64,000 nt of DNA from Pseudomonas putida (lineage in GTDB: Bacteria > Pseudomonadota > Gammaproteobacteria > Pseudomonadales > Pseudomonadaceae). Positions 44,822-54,452 of this stretch are shown here, one piece after another. The position numbers and the translations under genes were made by a program. Numbering within the stretch: position 1 is the first letter of the stretch; the number at the start of each line of letters is the position of its first letter. Under the pieces are notes generated by a model, which was not told where the DNA came from, made no database searches, and worked only from the letters and a program-made list of their open reading frames with translations. The DNA lies in NCBI RefSeq assembly GCF_028682635.1, contig NZ_JANHLK010000012.1, positions 124,001 to 188,000 on the forward strand. The letters are read 5' to 3'.

Positions 44822-45439
44822 ATGCGTCCATTTTTCAAGACATGGCTAACCATTTGCCTATTATTGCCACTGGCCGCCCACGCCACCAATCGTGAGCAAC
44901 GTCTTCCGAACGTTAATGGTTACACCCAGAAATCCCATGCCGCTGCTCCTTCGAGCAAAAGCAAGAAATCGGTCAAATCAGCTCCGCAGCTGGTCAGCAA
45001 AAGCAGCCTGGTGCCGCCAATGGGGACCAAGGAAAGCAGCAACGTGCTGAGCCGCGCCGTCAACGTCCTCGGTACACCGTACCGCTGGGGTGGCAGCAGC
45101 CCGAGCAAAGGCTTCGACTGCAGCGGCCTGGTCAAATATGCGTTCAACGACGCCACGTTTGACCTGCCACGGACCTCCAATGCCATGGCCAGCGGTCACG
45201 GCGAGAAAGTCGATCGCAACGATTTGAAACCGGGCGACCTGATTTTCTTCAACATCAAGAGCCGTCGAGTCAATCACGTTGCCATCTACCTGGGCAACGA
45301 CCGCTTCATCCACGCACCACGCCGTGGCAAGTCGGTAAGCATCGACACCTTGAAGAAACCGTATTGGGAAAAGCACTACGTAGTGGCCAAGCGGGTTCTG
45401 CCGAAAGAACAGAATGCGATGCGGGTTGTGCAGCGCTGA
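44822..45439 (+). CDS. NlpC/P60 family cell-wall peptidase (C40)
   Basis: This is a 205-residue exported gamma-D-Glu/L-Lys- or -diaminopimelate-type endopeptidase. The signal peptide FFKTWLTICLLLPLAAHA is followed by a basic Ser/Lys linker and the C40 domain from about residue 80. It has the catalytic cysteine in GFDCSGLVKYAF (Cys 100 or so), the histidine in VNHVAIYLG and a third polar residue in FIHAPRRGK. No lipobox is seen, so it differs from Spr. It trims peptidoglycan peptides in the periplasm. The ATG at 44822 is chosen because it begins the signal. Confidence 0.9.
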   Translation: MRPFFKTWLTICLLLPLAAHATNREQRLPNVNGYTQKSHAAAPSSKSKKSVKSAPQLVSKSSLVPPMGTKESSNVLSRAVNVLGTPYRWGGSSPSKGFDCSGLVKYAFNDATFDLPRTSNAMASGHGEKVDRNDLKPGDLIFFNIKSRRVNHVAIYLGNDRFIHAPRRGKSVSIDTLKKPYWEKHYVVAKRVLPKEQNAMRVVQR

Positions 45440-45452
45440 TTTGAAACAAGAT

Positions 45453-45531
45453 CAAAAGATCGCAGCCTGCGGCAGCTCCTACACAGGGATTCGCGTTTCC
45501 CTGTAGGAGCTGCCGCAGGCTGCGATCTTTT
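45453..45531. repeat. Inverted repeat of the AAAAGATCGCAGCC class
   Basis: CAAAAGATCGCAGCCTGCGGCAGCTCCTACA and its reverse complement flank 17 bases, between the convergent NlpC and pilT genes. Nearly identical to the copy at 40021. Confidence 0.92.
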
Positions 45532-45544
45532 GCTTTTCCCCCCA

Positions 45545-46579
45545 TCAAAAATTATCCGGCGACCGCGCCTTCTCCCGCGCCTGATCGCGACTGACCAAAC
45601 CCCTGGTTACCAGATCCTTCAAACTCATATCCAGCGTCTGCATCCCCAGCGACCCGCCCGACTGAATCGACGAATACATCTGCGCCACCTTGTCTTCACG
45701 GATCAGGTTACGAATCGCCGACGTTCCCAGCATGATCTCGTGAGCCGCCACCCGACCACCCCCGATCTTCTTGACCAGGGTCTGGGACACCACCGCCAGC
45801 AACGATTCGGACAGCATTGAACGCACCATCGCCTTCTCGTCCCCCGGAAACACGTCGATGACCCGGTCGATGGTTTTCGCCGCCGAGGTCGTGTGCAGCG
45901 TGCCGAACACCAGGTGACCCGTCTCGGCAGCGGTCAACGCCAGGCGGATAGTCTCCAGGTCCCGCAGCTCCCCCACCAGGATCACGTCCGGGTCTTCGCG
46001 AAGGGCCGAACGCAAGGCTGTGGCGAAACTGTGGGTATCGCGGTGGACTTCGCGCTGATTGATCAGGCATTTGCGCGATTCGTGGACGAACTCGATAGGG
46101 TCTTCAATCGTCAGGATGTGGTGATGGCGATGGCTGTTCAGGTAATCGATCATCGCTGCCAGAGTGGTGGACTTGCCGGACCCCGTCGGGCCTGTCACCA
46201 GCACCAGCCCGCGGGGTGCATCGGTCATCTTGTGAAACACTTCGCCCATGCCCAGCTCTTCCATGCTCCGGACCTTGGACGGGATCGTACGAAACACCGC
46301 ACCAGCGCCTCGGCTCTGATTGAAGGCATTGACCCGGAAGCGCGCGATGCCGGGCACCTCAAAGGAAAAGTCGGTTTCCAGATGCTGTTCGAACGCCACC
46401 CGCTGGGTATCGTTCATGATGTCGTAGATCAGCGCCTGCACCTCCTTGTGCTCCAGGGCCGGCAAGTTGATGCGCCGCACGTCGCCATCGACGCGGATCA
46501 TCGGCGGCAGGCCGGCCGACAAATGCAGGTCGGACGCGCCTTGTTTGGCGCTGAACGCCAGCAACTCAGTGATATCCAT
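45545..46579 (-). CDS. pilT: Type IV pilus retraction ATPase PilT
   Basis: PilT (344 residues) is the hexameric ATPase that depolymerises type IV pili. Walker A GPTGSGKSTTLA is at about residue 130, the Asp box at ILTIEDPIEFVHE, Walker B at DVILVGELRDLETI, and the His box at GHLVFGTLHTTSA. The PilT hallmark AIRNLIREDKVAQMYSSIQSG near the C-terminus is intact. The start at 46579 (MDITELLAFSAKQGASDLHL) is chosen over the frame from 46675. It is divergent from yggS. In P. aeruginosa pilU follows pilT; here an NlpC gene on the other strand lies in that place, so pilU is missing or elsewhere. Confidence 0.96.
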   Translation of the reverse strand: MDITELLAFSAKQGASDLHLSAGLPPMIRVDGDVRRINLPALEHKEVQALIYDIMNDTQRVAFEQHLETDFSFEVPGIARFRVNAFNQSRGAGAVFRTIPSKVRSMEELGMGEVFHKMTDAPRGLVLVTGPTGSGKSTTLAAMIDYLNSHRHHHILTIEDPIEFVHESRKCLINQREVHRDTHSFATALRSALREDPDVILVGELRDLETIRLALTAAETGHLVFGTLHTTSAAKTIDRVIDVFPGDEKAMVRSMLSESLLAVVSQTLVKKIGGGRVAAHEIMLGTSAIRNLIREDKVAQMYSSIQSGGSLGMQTLDMSLKDLVTRGLVSRDQAREKARSPDNF

Positions 46580-46635
46580 AGCGCCCCTCAATTCCAGTAG
46601 AATGCCGCCAACCTCAGACCGCTGGCGCCTCTTGA

Positions 46636-47322
46636 ATGTCCACGATAGCAGACAACATTGAACAGGTTGGTTCACGCATTCGTGCCGCTGCCCTCGCTGC
46701 CCACCGCGATGAAAACAGCGTGCAGTTGCTGGCCGTGAGCAAGACCAAACCCGCCCAGGCGCTGCGTGAAGCCCATGCCGCGGGCCTGCGCGACTTTGGT
46801 GAAAACTACCTGCAGGAAGCCCTGGGCAAGCAGCTTGAATTGACCGACCTGCCCTTGATCTGGCACTTCATCGGCCCCATTCAATCGAACAAGACTCGTG
46901 CAATCGCCGAGCACTTCGCCTGGGTGCATTCCGTGGATCGCCTGAAAATTGCACAACGCTTGTCCGAACAACGTCCCGCCGATCTGCCCCCCTTGAACAT
47001 CTGCATCCAGGTCAACGTCAGTGGTGAAGCCAGCAAATCCGGCTGCACCCCGGCGGACCTGCCGGCCCTGGCCAACGCCATCAGCGCCTTGCCGCGCCTG
47101 AAGTTGCGCGGGCTGATGGCGATTCCCGAGCCGACCGAAGATCGCGCCGCCCAGGATGCCGCTTTCGCTTCCGTGCAAAACCTGCAGGCCAGCCTGAATT
47201 TGCCACTCGACACACTTTCCATGGGCATGAGCCACGACCTCGAGTCGGCCATTGCCCAGGGCGCTACCTGGGTCCGTATCGGTACGGCCCTGTTTGGCGC
47301 CAGAGATTACGGTCAACCTTGA
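46636..47322 (+). CDS. yggS: YggS family pyridoxal phosphate homeostasis protein
   Basis: This is a 228-residue PLP-binding protein with the alanine-racemase-type TIM barrel. It balances B6 vitamers and affects amino-acid pools. The PLP lysine is in LLAVSKTKPA (Lys36), with GENYLQEA, WHFIGPIQSNKT, VNVSGEASKSG, GLMAIP, and SMGMSHDLESAIAQGATWVRIGTALFG all conserved. It is divergent from pilT by 56 bases and followed by proC, as is widespread. Confidence 0.95.
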   Translation: MSTIADNIEQVGSRIRAAALAAHRDENSVQLLAVSKTKPAQALREAHAAGLRDFGENYLQEALGKQLELTDLPLIWHFIGPIQSNKTRAIAEHFAWVHSVDRLKIAQRLSEQRPADLPPLNICIQVNVSGEASKSGCTPADLPALANAISALPRLKLRGLMAIPEPTEDRAAQDAAFASVQNLQASLNLPLDTLSMGMSHDLESAIAQGATWVRIGTALFGARDYGQP

Positions 47323-47344
47323 CCCCATTTTATAAGGACCTGAC

Positions 47345-48163
47345 ATGAGCAAGACACGTATTGCCTTTATCGGTGCCGGCAACATGGCCGCCAGCCTGAT
47401 CGGCGGCCTGCGGGCCAAAGGTCTGGAAGCGGCGCAGATCCGCGCCAGCGATCCGGGCGAAGAAACCCGTGCCCGCGTGAGCGCCGAACACGGCATCGAA
47501 GTGTTCGCCGACAACGCCGACGCCATCCAGGGCGCGGACGTGATCGTGCTCGCGGTGAAGCCCCAGGCGATGAAGGCTGTCTGCGAAGCCATTCGCCCAA
47601 GCCTGAAACCCGAGCAACTGGTAGTGTCGATCGCCGCCGGCATCACCTGCGCCAGCATGAACAACTGGCTCGGCGCCCAGCCGATCGTGCGCTGCATGCC
47701 CAACACCCCGGCGCTGTTGCGTCAGGGCGTGAGCGGTCTGTTCGCCACCGCCCAGGTGAGCGCCGAGCAGCGCCAGCAAGCCCAGGAACTGCTGTCGGCC
47801 GTTGGCGTTGCCCTGTGGCTGGCCGAGGAACAGCAGCTGGATGCGGTCACTGCCGTGTCGGGCTCGGGCCCTGCGTACTTCTTCCTGCTGATCGAAGCCA
47901 TGACCGCCGCTGGCGTCAAACTCGGCCTGCCGGCAGACATCGCCGCTCAACTGACGCTGCAGACCGCCCTGGGCGCCGCCCACATGGCAGTGTCCAGCGA
48001 CGTCGACGCCGCCGAGCTGCGTCGCCGCGTGACTTCGCCTGCGGGCACCACGGAAGCCGCGATCAAATCGTTCCAGGCCAACGGCTTCGAAGCACTGGTG
48101 GAAAAAGCCCTGGGCGCCGCCGCGCACCGCTCGGCCGAGATGGCTGAGCAACTCGGTCGCTAA
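47345..48163 (+). CDS. proC: Pyrroline-5-carboxylate reductase
   Basis: ProC reduces pyrroline-5-carboxylate to proline with NAD(P)H. The 272-residue product begins with the nucleotide-binding IAFIGAGNMAASLIGGL and has RCMPNTPALLRQGVSG, AVSGSGPAYFFLLIEAM and the C-terminal VTSPAGTTEAAIKSFQ. ATAAGGACCTGAC lies before the ATG. It follows yggS by 22 bases and leads to yggT. Confidence 0.96.
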   Translation: MSKTRIAFIGAGNMAASLIGGLRAKGLEAAQIRASDPGEETRARVSAEHGIEVFADNADAIQGADVIVLAVKPQAMKAVCEAIRPSLKPEQLVVSIAAGITCASMNNWLGAQPIVRCMPNTPALLRQGVSGLFATAQVSAEQRQQAQELLSAVGVALWLAEEQQLDAVTAVSGSGPAYFFLLIEAMTAAGVKLGLPADIAAQLTLQTALGAAHMAVSSDVDAAELRRRVTSPAGTTEAAIKSFQANGFEALVEKALGAAAHRSAEMAEQLGR

Positions 48164-48187
48164 TCAGCACTTAATAAGGAATCAACA

Positions 48188-48775
48188 ATGCTCGGACTCA
48201 ATGACGCTGCCATTTTTGTGATCCAGACCCTGGGCAGCCTGTATCTCTTGATCGTGTTGCTGCGTTTCATCCTGCAATTGGTGCGGGCGAACTTCTACAA
48301 CCCGCTCTGCCAATTCGCCGTAAAAGCTACTCAACCGCTGCTCAAGCCACTGCGCCGGGTGATCCCGAGCATGTTCGGCCTGGACATGTCCTCGCTGGTG
48401 CTGGCCCTGATCGTGCAAATGGCGCTGTTCGCGGTCATCCTGCTGCTCAGTGGCTACTCGGTCGACGTGCTGTTCCTGGCACCCTGGGCGCTGATCGGCA
48501 TCTTCGCGCTGTTCTTGAAGATCCTGTTCTGGGCGATGATCATCAGCGTGATCCTGTCCTGGGTTGCTCCGGGCAGCCACAACCCGGGCGCCGAACTGGT
48601 CCAGCAGATCACCGAGCCGGTACTGGCTCCGTTCCGCCGGATCATCCCGAACCTGGGCGGTCTCGACATCTCGCCGATCTTCGCCTTCATCGCGCTGCAA
48701 TTGCTGCAGAGCTGGCTGATTCCGCGCCTGGCGTACTACGCGCTGATGCCGAAGGAATTGTTTGGCCTGATCTAA
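48188..48775 (+). CDS. YggT family membrane protein
   Basis: This is a 195-residue inner-membrane protein with two YggT domains, each of paired helices (VIQTLGSLYLLIVLLRFILQL and IFALFLKILFWAMIISVILSW) followed by NPLCQFAVKATQPLLKPLRRVIP or NPGAELVQQITEPVLAPFRRIIP. The latter motif, ending RxIP, is the family signature. It may take part in osmotic stress tolerance or division-site assembly; the role is unsettled. AATAAGGAATCAACA precedes the ATG, 24 bases after proC. Confidence 0.92.
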   Translation: MLGLNDAAIFVIQTLGSLYLLIVLLRFILQLVRANFYNPLCQFAVKATQPLLKPLRRVIPSMFGLDMSSLVLALIVQMALFAVILLLSGYSVDVLFLAPWALIGIFALFLKILFWAMIISVILSWVAPGSHNPGAELVQQITEPVLAPFRRIIPNLGGLDISPIFAFIALQLLQSWLIPRLAYYALMPKELFGLI

Positions 48776-48791
48776 TACCGCGTTATCGTTC

Positions 48792-48855
48792 TTCGCGAGC
48801 AAGCCCGCTCCCACATTGGAATGCGTTCCCCTGTGGGAGCGGGCTTGCTCGCGAA
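48792..48855. repeat. Paired REP element
   Basis: TTCGCGAGCAAGCCCGCTCCCACA and TGTGGGAGCGGGCTTGCTCGCGAA, 16 bases apart, between yggT and metX. Confidence 0.92.
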
Positions 48856-48958
48856 TGGCGCACCTCGGTCCAATTGAAATAAATCAGGCCCGGCCTTTGC
48901 TTGCCGCTAACCCCACCGGTCTTTAGACTTACGCCTCATTTCAACGAGAGCAGGGTCG

Positions 48959-50098
48959 ATGCCAGCTGCCTTTCCCCCCGATTCTGTTGGTCTGGTGACG
49001 CCGCAAGTGGCGCACTTCAGCGAAGCCCTGGCCTTGGCCTGCGGCCGCTCGCTCCCGGCCTACGACCTGGTTTACGAGACCTACGGCACCCTGAACGCCA
49101 CGGCGAGCAACGCCGTGCTGATCTGCCACGCCTTGTCCGGCCACCACCATGCGGCGGGCTATCACAACCCCGACGACCGTAAACCCGGTTGGTGGGACAG
49201 CTGCATCGGACCCGGCAAGCCCATCGACACCAGCAAGTTCTTCGTGGTCAGCCTGAACAACCTTGGCGGCTGCAATGGCTCTACCGGCCCGAGCAGCATC
49301 AACCCGGAGACCGGCAAGCCGTTCGGCGCGGACTTCCCGGTATTGACCGTGGAAGACTGGGTGCACAGCCAGGCGCGCCTGGCCGATCGCCTCGGCATTG
49401 CCCAATTTGCCGCGGTGATCGGCGGCAGCCTCGGCGGCATGCAGGCGATGCAATGGAGCATCACTTACCCCGAGCGCATCCGCCATTGCGTGGCGATCGC
49501 CTCGGCCCCCAAGCTGTCGGCGCAGAACATCGCCTTCAACGAAGTGGCACGCCAGGCGATTCTCACCGACCCGGAATTTCACGGCGGTTCTTTCCAGGAA
49601 CACAGCGTGATCCCCAAGCGCGGGCTGATGCTGGCGCGCATGGTCGGGCACATCACCTACCTGTCCGACGACTCCATGGGCGAGAAATTCGGTCGCGGCC
49701 TGAAAAGCGAGAAGCTCAACTACGACTTCCACAGCGTCGAGTTCCAGGTCGAAAGCTACCTGCGTTATCAAGGTGAAGAGTTCTCCGGGCGTTTCGATGC
49801 CAACACTTACCTGCTGATGACCAAGGCCCTGGACTACTTCGACCCGGCGGCCAACTTCGACGATGACCTGGCGAAAACCTTCGCCGGCGCCACTGCCAAG
49901 TTCTGCGTGATGTCGTTCACCACCGACTGGCGCTTCTCCCCTGCCCGCTCGCGGGAACTGGTGGACGCGCTGATGGCCGCGCGCAAAGACGTCTGCTACC
50001 TGGAAATCGACGCGCCGCAGGGCCACGACGCCTTCCTGATTCCGATCCCGCGCTACCTGCAGGCGTTCGGCAATTACATGAACCGCATTACGTTGTGA
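48959..50098 (+). CDS. metX: Homoserine O-acyltransferase MetX
   Basis: MetX (379 residues) acylates homoserine at the start of methionine synthesis. In Pseudomonas the acyl donor is succinyl-CoA, though the fold is that of homoserine acetyltransferase. It is an alpha/beta hydrolase with the nucleophile serine in [13 protein letters not shown] (about residue 160), the oxyanion region [14 protein letters not shown], and Asp/His near FTTDWRFSP and PQGHDAFL. It leads directly into metW, eight bases on. Confidence 0.95.
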   Translation: MPAAFPPDSVGLVTPQVAHFSEALALACGRSLPAYDLVYETYGTLNATASNAVLICHALSGHHHAAGYHNPDDRKPGWWDSCIGPGKPIDTSKFFVVSLNNLGGCNGSTGPSSINPETGKPFGADFPVLTVEDWVHSQARLADRLGIAQFAAVIGGSLGGMQAMQWSITYPERIRHCVAIASAPKLSAQNIAFNEVARQAILTDPEFHGGSFQEHSVIPKRGLMLARMVGHITYLSDDSMGEKFGRGLKSEKLNYDFHSVEFQVESYLRYQGEEFSGRFDANTYLLMTKALDYFDPAANFDDDLAKTFAGATAKFCVMSFTTDWRFSPARSRELVDALMAARKDVCYLEIDAPQGHDAFLIPIPRYLQAFGNYMNRITL

Positions 50099-50105
50099 GA
50101 TAGCC

Positions 50106-50726
50106 ATGAGAGCTGATCTGGAAATCATCCAGGAATGGATCCCCGCCGGTAGCCGCGTGCTCGACCTCGGTTGCGGCGATGGCGAGCTGCTGACCTGGCT
50201 GCGCGACAACAAGCAGGTCACCGGCTACGGCCTGGAAAACGACGCGGACAACATCGCCGAGTGCGTGGCCAAGGGCATCAACGTCATCGAGCAGGACCTG
50301 GACAAGGGCCTGGGCAACTTTGCCAGCAACAGCTTCGACATCGTGGTCATGACCCAGGCGCTGCAAGCAGTGCACTACCCGGACAAGATCCTCGAGGAAA
50401 TGCTGCGGGTCGGCCGCCAGTGCATCATCACCTTCCCCAATTTCGGTCACTGGCGCTGCCGCTGGTACCTGGCGAGCAAGGGCCGGATGCCGGTTTCCGA
50501 GTTCCTGCCCTACACCTGGTACAACACGCCGAACATTCACTTCTGCACCTTCGCGGATTTTGAAGCCTTGTGTCGCGAACGTGAGGCCAAGGTCATTGAT
50601 CGGCTGGCCGTGGATCAACAGCATCGGCACGGGTGGGCCAGTAAGCTATGGCCTAATCTGTTAGGTGAGATCGGTATTTACCGCGTCAGCAGTCCGGGGC
50701 TTGCAGACCACAAGGTCGCGGTCTGA
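50106..50726 (+). CDS. metW: Methionine biosynthesis protein MetW
   Basis: MetW (206 residues) is a class-I methyltransferase-like protein, obligately paired with MetX in many proteobacteria; recent work indicates it supports MetX activity. The SAM-type loop SRVLDLGCGDGELLTWL is intact, and VMTQALQAVHYPDKILEEMLRVG, TFPNFGHWRCRWYLASKGRMP and PYTWYNTPNIHFCTFADFE are family blocks. The ATG at 50106 sits eight bases after the metX stop. Confidence 0.95.
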   Translation: MRADLEIIQEWIPAGSRVLDLGCGDGELLTWLRDNKQVTGYGLENDADNIAECVAKGINVIEQDLDKGLGNFASNSFDIVVMTQALQAVHYPDKILEEMLRVGRQCIITFPNFGHWRCRWYLASKGRMPVSEFLPYTWYNTPNIHFCTFADFEALCREREAKVIDRLAVDQQHRHGWASKLWPNLLGEIGIYRVSSPGLADHKVAV

Positions 50727-50752
50727 ATCACCACATTTCGAGGAGAACGAAC

Positions 50753-51187
50753 ATGGGTCGTCTAGCGCTGCTTCTACTCACCGCCTGCCTGAGCGTCACG
50801 GCCATGGCCGCCGATGCGATCAAAGGTGATCGTCAGGAAAAATTCGGCGACGTGACGGTGCACTACAACACCTTCAACTCCACGTTCCTGACGCCGGACA
50901 TCGCCAAGGCCGCAGAGCTCACCCGCAGCAAGAACCAGGGCGTGATCAACGTTTCGGTGCTCAAGGACGGCAAGCCGCAGATGGCTCAGGTCAGCGGTAC
51001 GGTCAAAGACCTGACCAGCCAGAGTGTGAACCTGAACTTCCGCCAGATCACCGAACAAGGCGCGATCTACTACATCGCCCAATTCCCGGTGGAGCAGCAG
51101 GAAACCCGCACCTTCGACATAAAGGTGCAGACCGGTGACAAAATCAACACCATCAATTTCAACCAAGAGCTCTTCCCCGGCGAATGA
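50753..51187 (+). CDS. DUF4426 domain-containing exported protein
   Basis: This is a 144-residue periplasmic protein. A signal peptide ([17 protein letters not shown], cut before ADAIKG) is followed by one DUF4426 domain: [41 protein letters not shown], split in the middle. The function is unknown. CGAGGAGAACGAAC precedes its ATG. Its last codons overlap the start of rdgB as ATGA, so they are cotranscribed. Confidence 0.9.
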   Translation: MGRLALLLLTACLSVTAMAADAIKGDRQEKFGDVTVHYNTFNSTFLTPDIAKAAELTRSKNQGVINVSVLKDGKPQMAQVSGTVKDLTSQSVNLNFRQITEQGAIYYIAQFPVEQQETRTFDIKVQTGDKINTINFNQELFPGE

Positions 51188-51780
51188 TCAACTTCACGCA
51201 ACTCGTACTGGCCAGCCACAACGCCGGCAAACTCAAGGAACTCCAGGCCATGCTCGGCGAGTCGGTGCAACTGCGCTCGATCGGCGAGTTCAGCAGCGTG
51301 GAGCCTGAAGAAACCGGCCTGTCGTTCGTCGAGAACGCCATCCTCAAGGCCCGCAATGCCGCGCGCATTTCCGGCCTGCCGGCCCTGGCCGACGATTCCG
51401 GGCTGGCGGTGGATTTCCTCGGCGGTGCGCCGGGCATCTACTCGGCGCGTTATGCCGATGGCAAGGGCGATGCGGCGAACAACGCCAAGCTGCTCGACGT
51501 GTTGAAGGACGTGCCTGAAGCCGAACGCGGCGCGCAGTTCGTCTGCGTGCTGGCGCTGGTAAGGCACGCCGACGATCCGCTGCCGATTCTCTGCGAAGGC
51601 CTGTGGCACGGGCGCATCCTGACCCAGGCCAGCGGCGAACACGGTTTTGGCTACGACCCGCTGTTCTGGGTGCCGGAGCGTGATTGCTCCAGCGCCGAGT
51701 TGAGCCCGGCCGACAAGAACCGGATCAGCCACCGCGCCCGTGCAATGGATCTGCTGCGCCAGCGCCTGGGCTTGAAATGA
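51184..51780 (+). CDS. rdgB: XTP/dITP diphosphatase
   Basis: RdgB (198 residues) hydrolyses dITP, XTP and other deaminated purines, keeping them out of DNA. Substrate motifs are [16 protein letters not shown] at the N-terminus, [28 protein letters not shown] (with the catalytic Asp) and [12 protein letters not shown]. Both ends overlap its neighbours as ATGA, marking a tightly coupled DUF4426-rdgB-hemW unit. Confidence 0.96.
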   Translation: MINFTQLVLASHNAGKLKELQAMLGESVQLRSIGEFSSVEPEETGLSFVENAILKARNAARISGLPALADDSGLAVDFLGGAPGIYSARYADGKGDAANNAKLLDVLKDVPEAERGAQFVCVLALVRHADDPLPILCEGLWHGRILTQASGEHGFGYDPLFWVPERDCSSAELSPADKNRISHRARAMDLLRQRLGLK

Positions 51781-52982
51781 CCCGTGAATCCTCCGCGTCG
51801 CCGCTGATCTTCGGCGGCGCCGCACAATCGCCTCGGGCCGCCCTGCCGGTGCTGCCGCCCCTGGCGCTGTACATCCACATCCCGTGGTGCGTACGCAAAT
51901 GCCCCTATTGCGACTTCAACTCCCACACCGCCAGCCCCGTGCTGCCGGAAGAAGAGTATGTCGACGCATTGCTGGCCGACCTCGACCAGGACCTGCACGC
52001 CGTTTATGGCCGAGAGCTGAGCTCGATCTTCTTTGGCGGCGGCACGCCTAGCCTGTTCAGCGCCCAGGCCCTTGGGCGCCTGCTCAAAGGCGTAGAACAG
52101 CGCATCCCGTTTGCCCACGACATCGAAATCACCCTGGAAGCCAACCCCGGTACGTTCGAGCAAGAGAAGTTCGTTGCCTACCGCGCGCTGGGCATCAATC
52201 GCCTGTCGATCGGCATCCAGAGCTTTCAACAAGAAAAGCTCGAGGCCCTGGGTCGCATCCACAACGGTGACGAAGCGGTGCGCGCCGCCGGCATGGCCCG
52301 TCAGGCCGGGTTCGACAACTTCAACCTGGACCTGATGCACGGCTTGCCCGATCAATCCCTGGATGACGCCCTGAGCGACCTGCGCCAGGCCATCGCCCTG
52401 AAGCCGACGCACCTGTCCTGGTATCAGCTGACCCTGGAACCCAACACCGTGTTCTGGAACCAGCCACCGACGCTGCCGGAAGACGACACCCTGTGGGATA
52501 TCCAGGAAGCCGGGCAGGCGCTGCTGGCCGAACACGGTTACGCGCAATACGAAGTCTCCGCCTACGCCCAGCCCGGGCGCCCGGCGCGGCACAATCTCAA
52601 TTACTGGAGTTTTGGCGACTTCATCGGCATCGGTGCCGGCGCCCACGGCAAGCTGAGCCATCCGGACGGCCGTATCGTGCGCACCTGGAAGACCCGCTTG
52701 CCGAAGGATTACCTGAATCCGGCGAAAAGCTTCCAGGCCGGCGAGAAAGCGCTGACCAATGACGAGATGCCGTTCGAGTTCCTGATGAACGCCCTGCGCC
52801 TGACGGCCGGGGTCGAGGCGCGGCTGTACCCGGAACGCACCGGAATGTCCCTGGAAAGCCTCGCCAAAAGCCGTCGCGAAGCCGAACAAAGCGGCCTGTT
52901 GCAGGTCGAACCGTCACGTCTGGCGGCTACCGAGCGCGGACAACTCTTCCTCAACGACTTGCTGCAGAAATTTCTGAGCTGA
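51777..52982 (+). CDS. hemW: Radical SAM haem chaperone HemW
   Basis: HemW (401 residues) is a radical SAM protein related to coproporphyrinogen III oxidase HemN but works as a haem-binding chaperone. The 4Fe-4S cluster motif is in [13 protein letters not shown], with three cysteines at spacing C-x3-C-x2-C; the extra cysteine of true HemN is absent. [32 protein letters not shown] and [16 protein letters not shown] are conserved. The start at 51777 overlaps the rdgB stop. Confidence 0.95.
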   Translation: MTRESSASPLIFGGAAQSPRAALPVLPPLALYIHIPWCVRKCPYCDFNSHTASPVLPEEEYVDALLADLDQDLHAVYGRELSSIFFGGGTPSLFSAQALGRLLKGVEQRIPFAHDIEITLEANPGTFEQEKFVAYRALGINRLSIGIQSFQQEKLEALGRIHNGDEAVRAAGMARQAGFDNFNLDLMHGLPDQSLDDALSDLRQAIALKPTHLSWYQLTLEPNTVFWNQPPTLPEDDTLWDIQEAGQALLAEHGYAQYEVSAYAQPGRPARHNLNYWSFGDFIGIGAGAHGKLSHPDGRIVRTWKTRLPKDYLNPAKSFQAGEKALTNDEMPFEFLMNALRLTAGVEARLYPERTGMSLESLAKSRREAEQSGLLQVEPSRLAATERGQLFLNDLLQKFLS

Positions 52983-53004
52983 TTTCAGCCTTAAGGGAAA
53001 ACGA

Positions 53005-53328
53005 ATGGATTTGGTACTCGACCTGCTCGCCACCGCGTCTCGCTGGAGCCGCAGCAACCTCTCGGAAATCGCCCTCGCCCTGGTAGGTTGCCTGCTGGTG
53101 TTGTTCGGTGCGGACTTCAAAGGCTGGGTCGAGCAACGCCTGGGCAGCATCGCCGGCGCCTTGCGCGTACCGCTGATGTCCCTGCTGTGCATGATCGGCA
53201 GCGGTGCGGCGCTGATCTATGCCACGCCGTGGATCGTCAAGGGTTTGAGCCAGTTCAACAACTACAGCCTGGCGCCGGTGTTGTTGGTGGTACTGGTGCT
53301 GATTGGCGTAGTCGCCGACCGCCGCTAA
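53005..53328 (+). CDS. DUF3392 family membrane protein
   Basis: This is a 107-residue inner-membrane protein with three hydrophobic helices (IALALVGCLLVLFGADF, VPLMSLLCMIGSGAALIYA, SLAPVLLVVLVLIGVVADR). The DUF3392 family is typical of gamma-proteobacteria and has no known role. It follows hemW by 22 bases and overlaps the end of the convergent Lrp gene by four bases. Confidence 0.9.
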   Translation: MDLVLDLLATASRWSRSNLSEIALALVGCLLVLFGADFKGWVEQRLGSIAGALRVPLMSLLCMIGSGAALIYATPWIVKGLSQFNNYSLAPVLLVVLVLIGVVADRR

Positions 53329-53777
53329 AGCGGCGGCAACTTGCGCTCCATTGCTTTGATCAACGACGTATGAGTTGCTGCCATTGGCGCAAAACGGCAT
53401 AGCAGTTCGTCTAGATGGTCGACTGAGCGCAGATACATCACGCAGACAAAGTCGTCTTCCCCCGTCACCTTGTAAAAGGTGACGCACTCCTCCGCCTCCC
53501 TGAGTAGCTGCTCCACCGTTTGCATCTGACCGGGATTGGAGCGCATCCGAACAATCATCTGCAGCCGATATCCGACCACCTCGGGATCGACATCGACGCA
53601 GTAACCCTTGATTGCAGTCCTCTCCAAGTGCCGAAGTCGCTCCCCGCAACTGGGTGCAGACAGGCCAACCTGCCGGCTCAATGCTTTCACCGACAACCTG
53701 GCATTACTATTCAGTGCAGTGATGATCGATTTGTCGAGCGGGTCAAGTACCGCCTCTTTTTTAATAAGTTTTTTCAT
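53325..53777 (-). CDS. Lrp/AsnC family transcriptional regulator
   Basis: This is a 150-residue feast/famine regulator. The N-terminal helix-turn-helix (LDPLDKSIITALNSNARLSVKALSRQVGLSAPSCGERLRHLE, in part) is followed by the RAM ligand-binding domain (VVGYRLQMIVRMRSNP, VTFYKVTGEDDFVCVMYL). It is divergent from the truncated SHMT-like gene and the LysE exporter, which suggests it controls export or catabolism of an amino acid. Effector unknown. The gene marks the left border of an AT-rich segment. Confidence 0.9.
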   Translation of the reverse strand: MKKLIKKEAVLDPLDKSIITALNSNARLSVKALSRQVGLSAPSCGERLRHLERTAIKGYCVDVDPEVVGYRLQMIVRMRSNPGQMQTVEQLLREAEECVTFYKVTGEDDFVCVMYLRSVDHLDELLCRFAPMAATHTSLIKAMERKLPPL

Positions 53778-53946
53778 TCTGATGGCCTTCTGAAAACAGG
53801 TCTATGAAGGAGAACTCGTTGATCTTGTCGCATGCCAATGGAATTCATAGCACGTCGTCGGCTGTACTCATACACTCAAAAAACCGCCAAACAGCGTTAT
53901 AGAAAAATACTACATAAAAATCGGAATGAGATGACGAGGTATCAAA
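53778..53946. promoter_or_regulatory. Divergent AT-rich control region of the Lrp/LysE island
   Basis: The gap is strongly AT-rich compared with the core genes around it. TTATAG and TACTACAT-like elements near 53895-53915 resemble -10 regions toward the plus strand. An Lrp-type operator would be expected here; I see no clear palindrome. Confidence 0.35.
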
Positions 53947-54430
53947 ATGAAACTTGAGCCCGATGAAAATCTGTTTGCCTGCTATCTTTCAAACCTGTTC
54001 CCAGAACAGCGTATATTTACATTAATACATAGAGCAACGATTGGGCATGGAACTAAAAAAGCGAGGTTTGAATGTTCTATTCCACGAGCGCAATTATACA
54101 GCCACCCACCAGATTGTTATTAAATCGACTTATCTGGATAGCGCCGCCCAGGAAGTCAGATTATTAGAGTCTGCCAATATCATATGCAATAAAACACCAC
54201 TTGGCTGGGGATCATCAAAAGACAGCCCTGCAGATCAAAGCGCGATAAGACTGGGTACTACCGAAATCACAAGACGAGGAATGAAGGAGCACCACATGGC
54301 GTGGATAGCTGAAAGAATAGCCGAAGCACTGCACCATTCACGCAGTCCCGAGTTGATTGCCCAAGATGTAATCGAGTTCATGAAAGATTTTAGAACGCTG
54401 TACTTCTGCCACGACACCGCTACTCACTGA
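53947..54430 (+). pseudogene. Truncated serine hydroxymethyltransferase (GlyA)-like gene
   Basis: The second part (from about 54041) reads as the C-terminal third of a PLP-dependent serine hydroxymethyltransferase-type protein: ANIICNK, SAIRLGTTEITRRGMKE and a final helix, where GlyA proteins have ANI-VNK, G-R-GT and T-RG-KEAE. The catalytic lysine and most of the PLP domain are gone. An ATG at 53947 with GAGG upstream opens a different frame (MKLEPDENLFACYLSNLFP), possibly the old N-terminus. So the likely history is an internal deletion with a frame change. Codon use is AT-rich, unlike neighbours. A residual 130-residue product starting at a TTG (54041) could be made but would not be active. 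Confidence 0.6.
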
Positions 54431-54452
54431 AGCCCTCTTTCAGGTTTTCCCT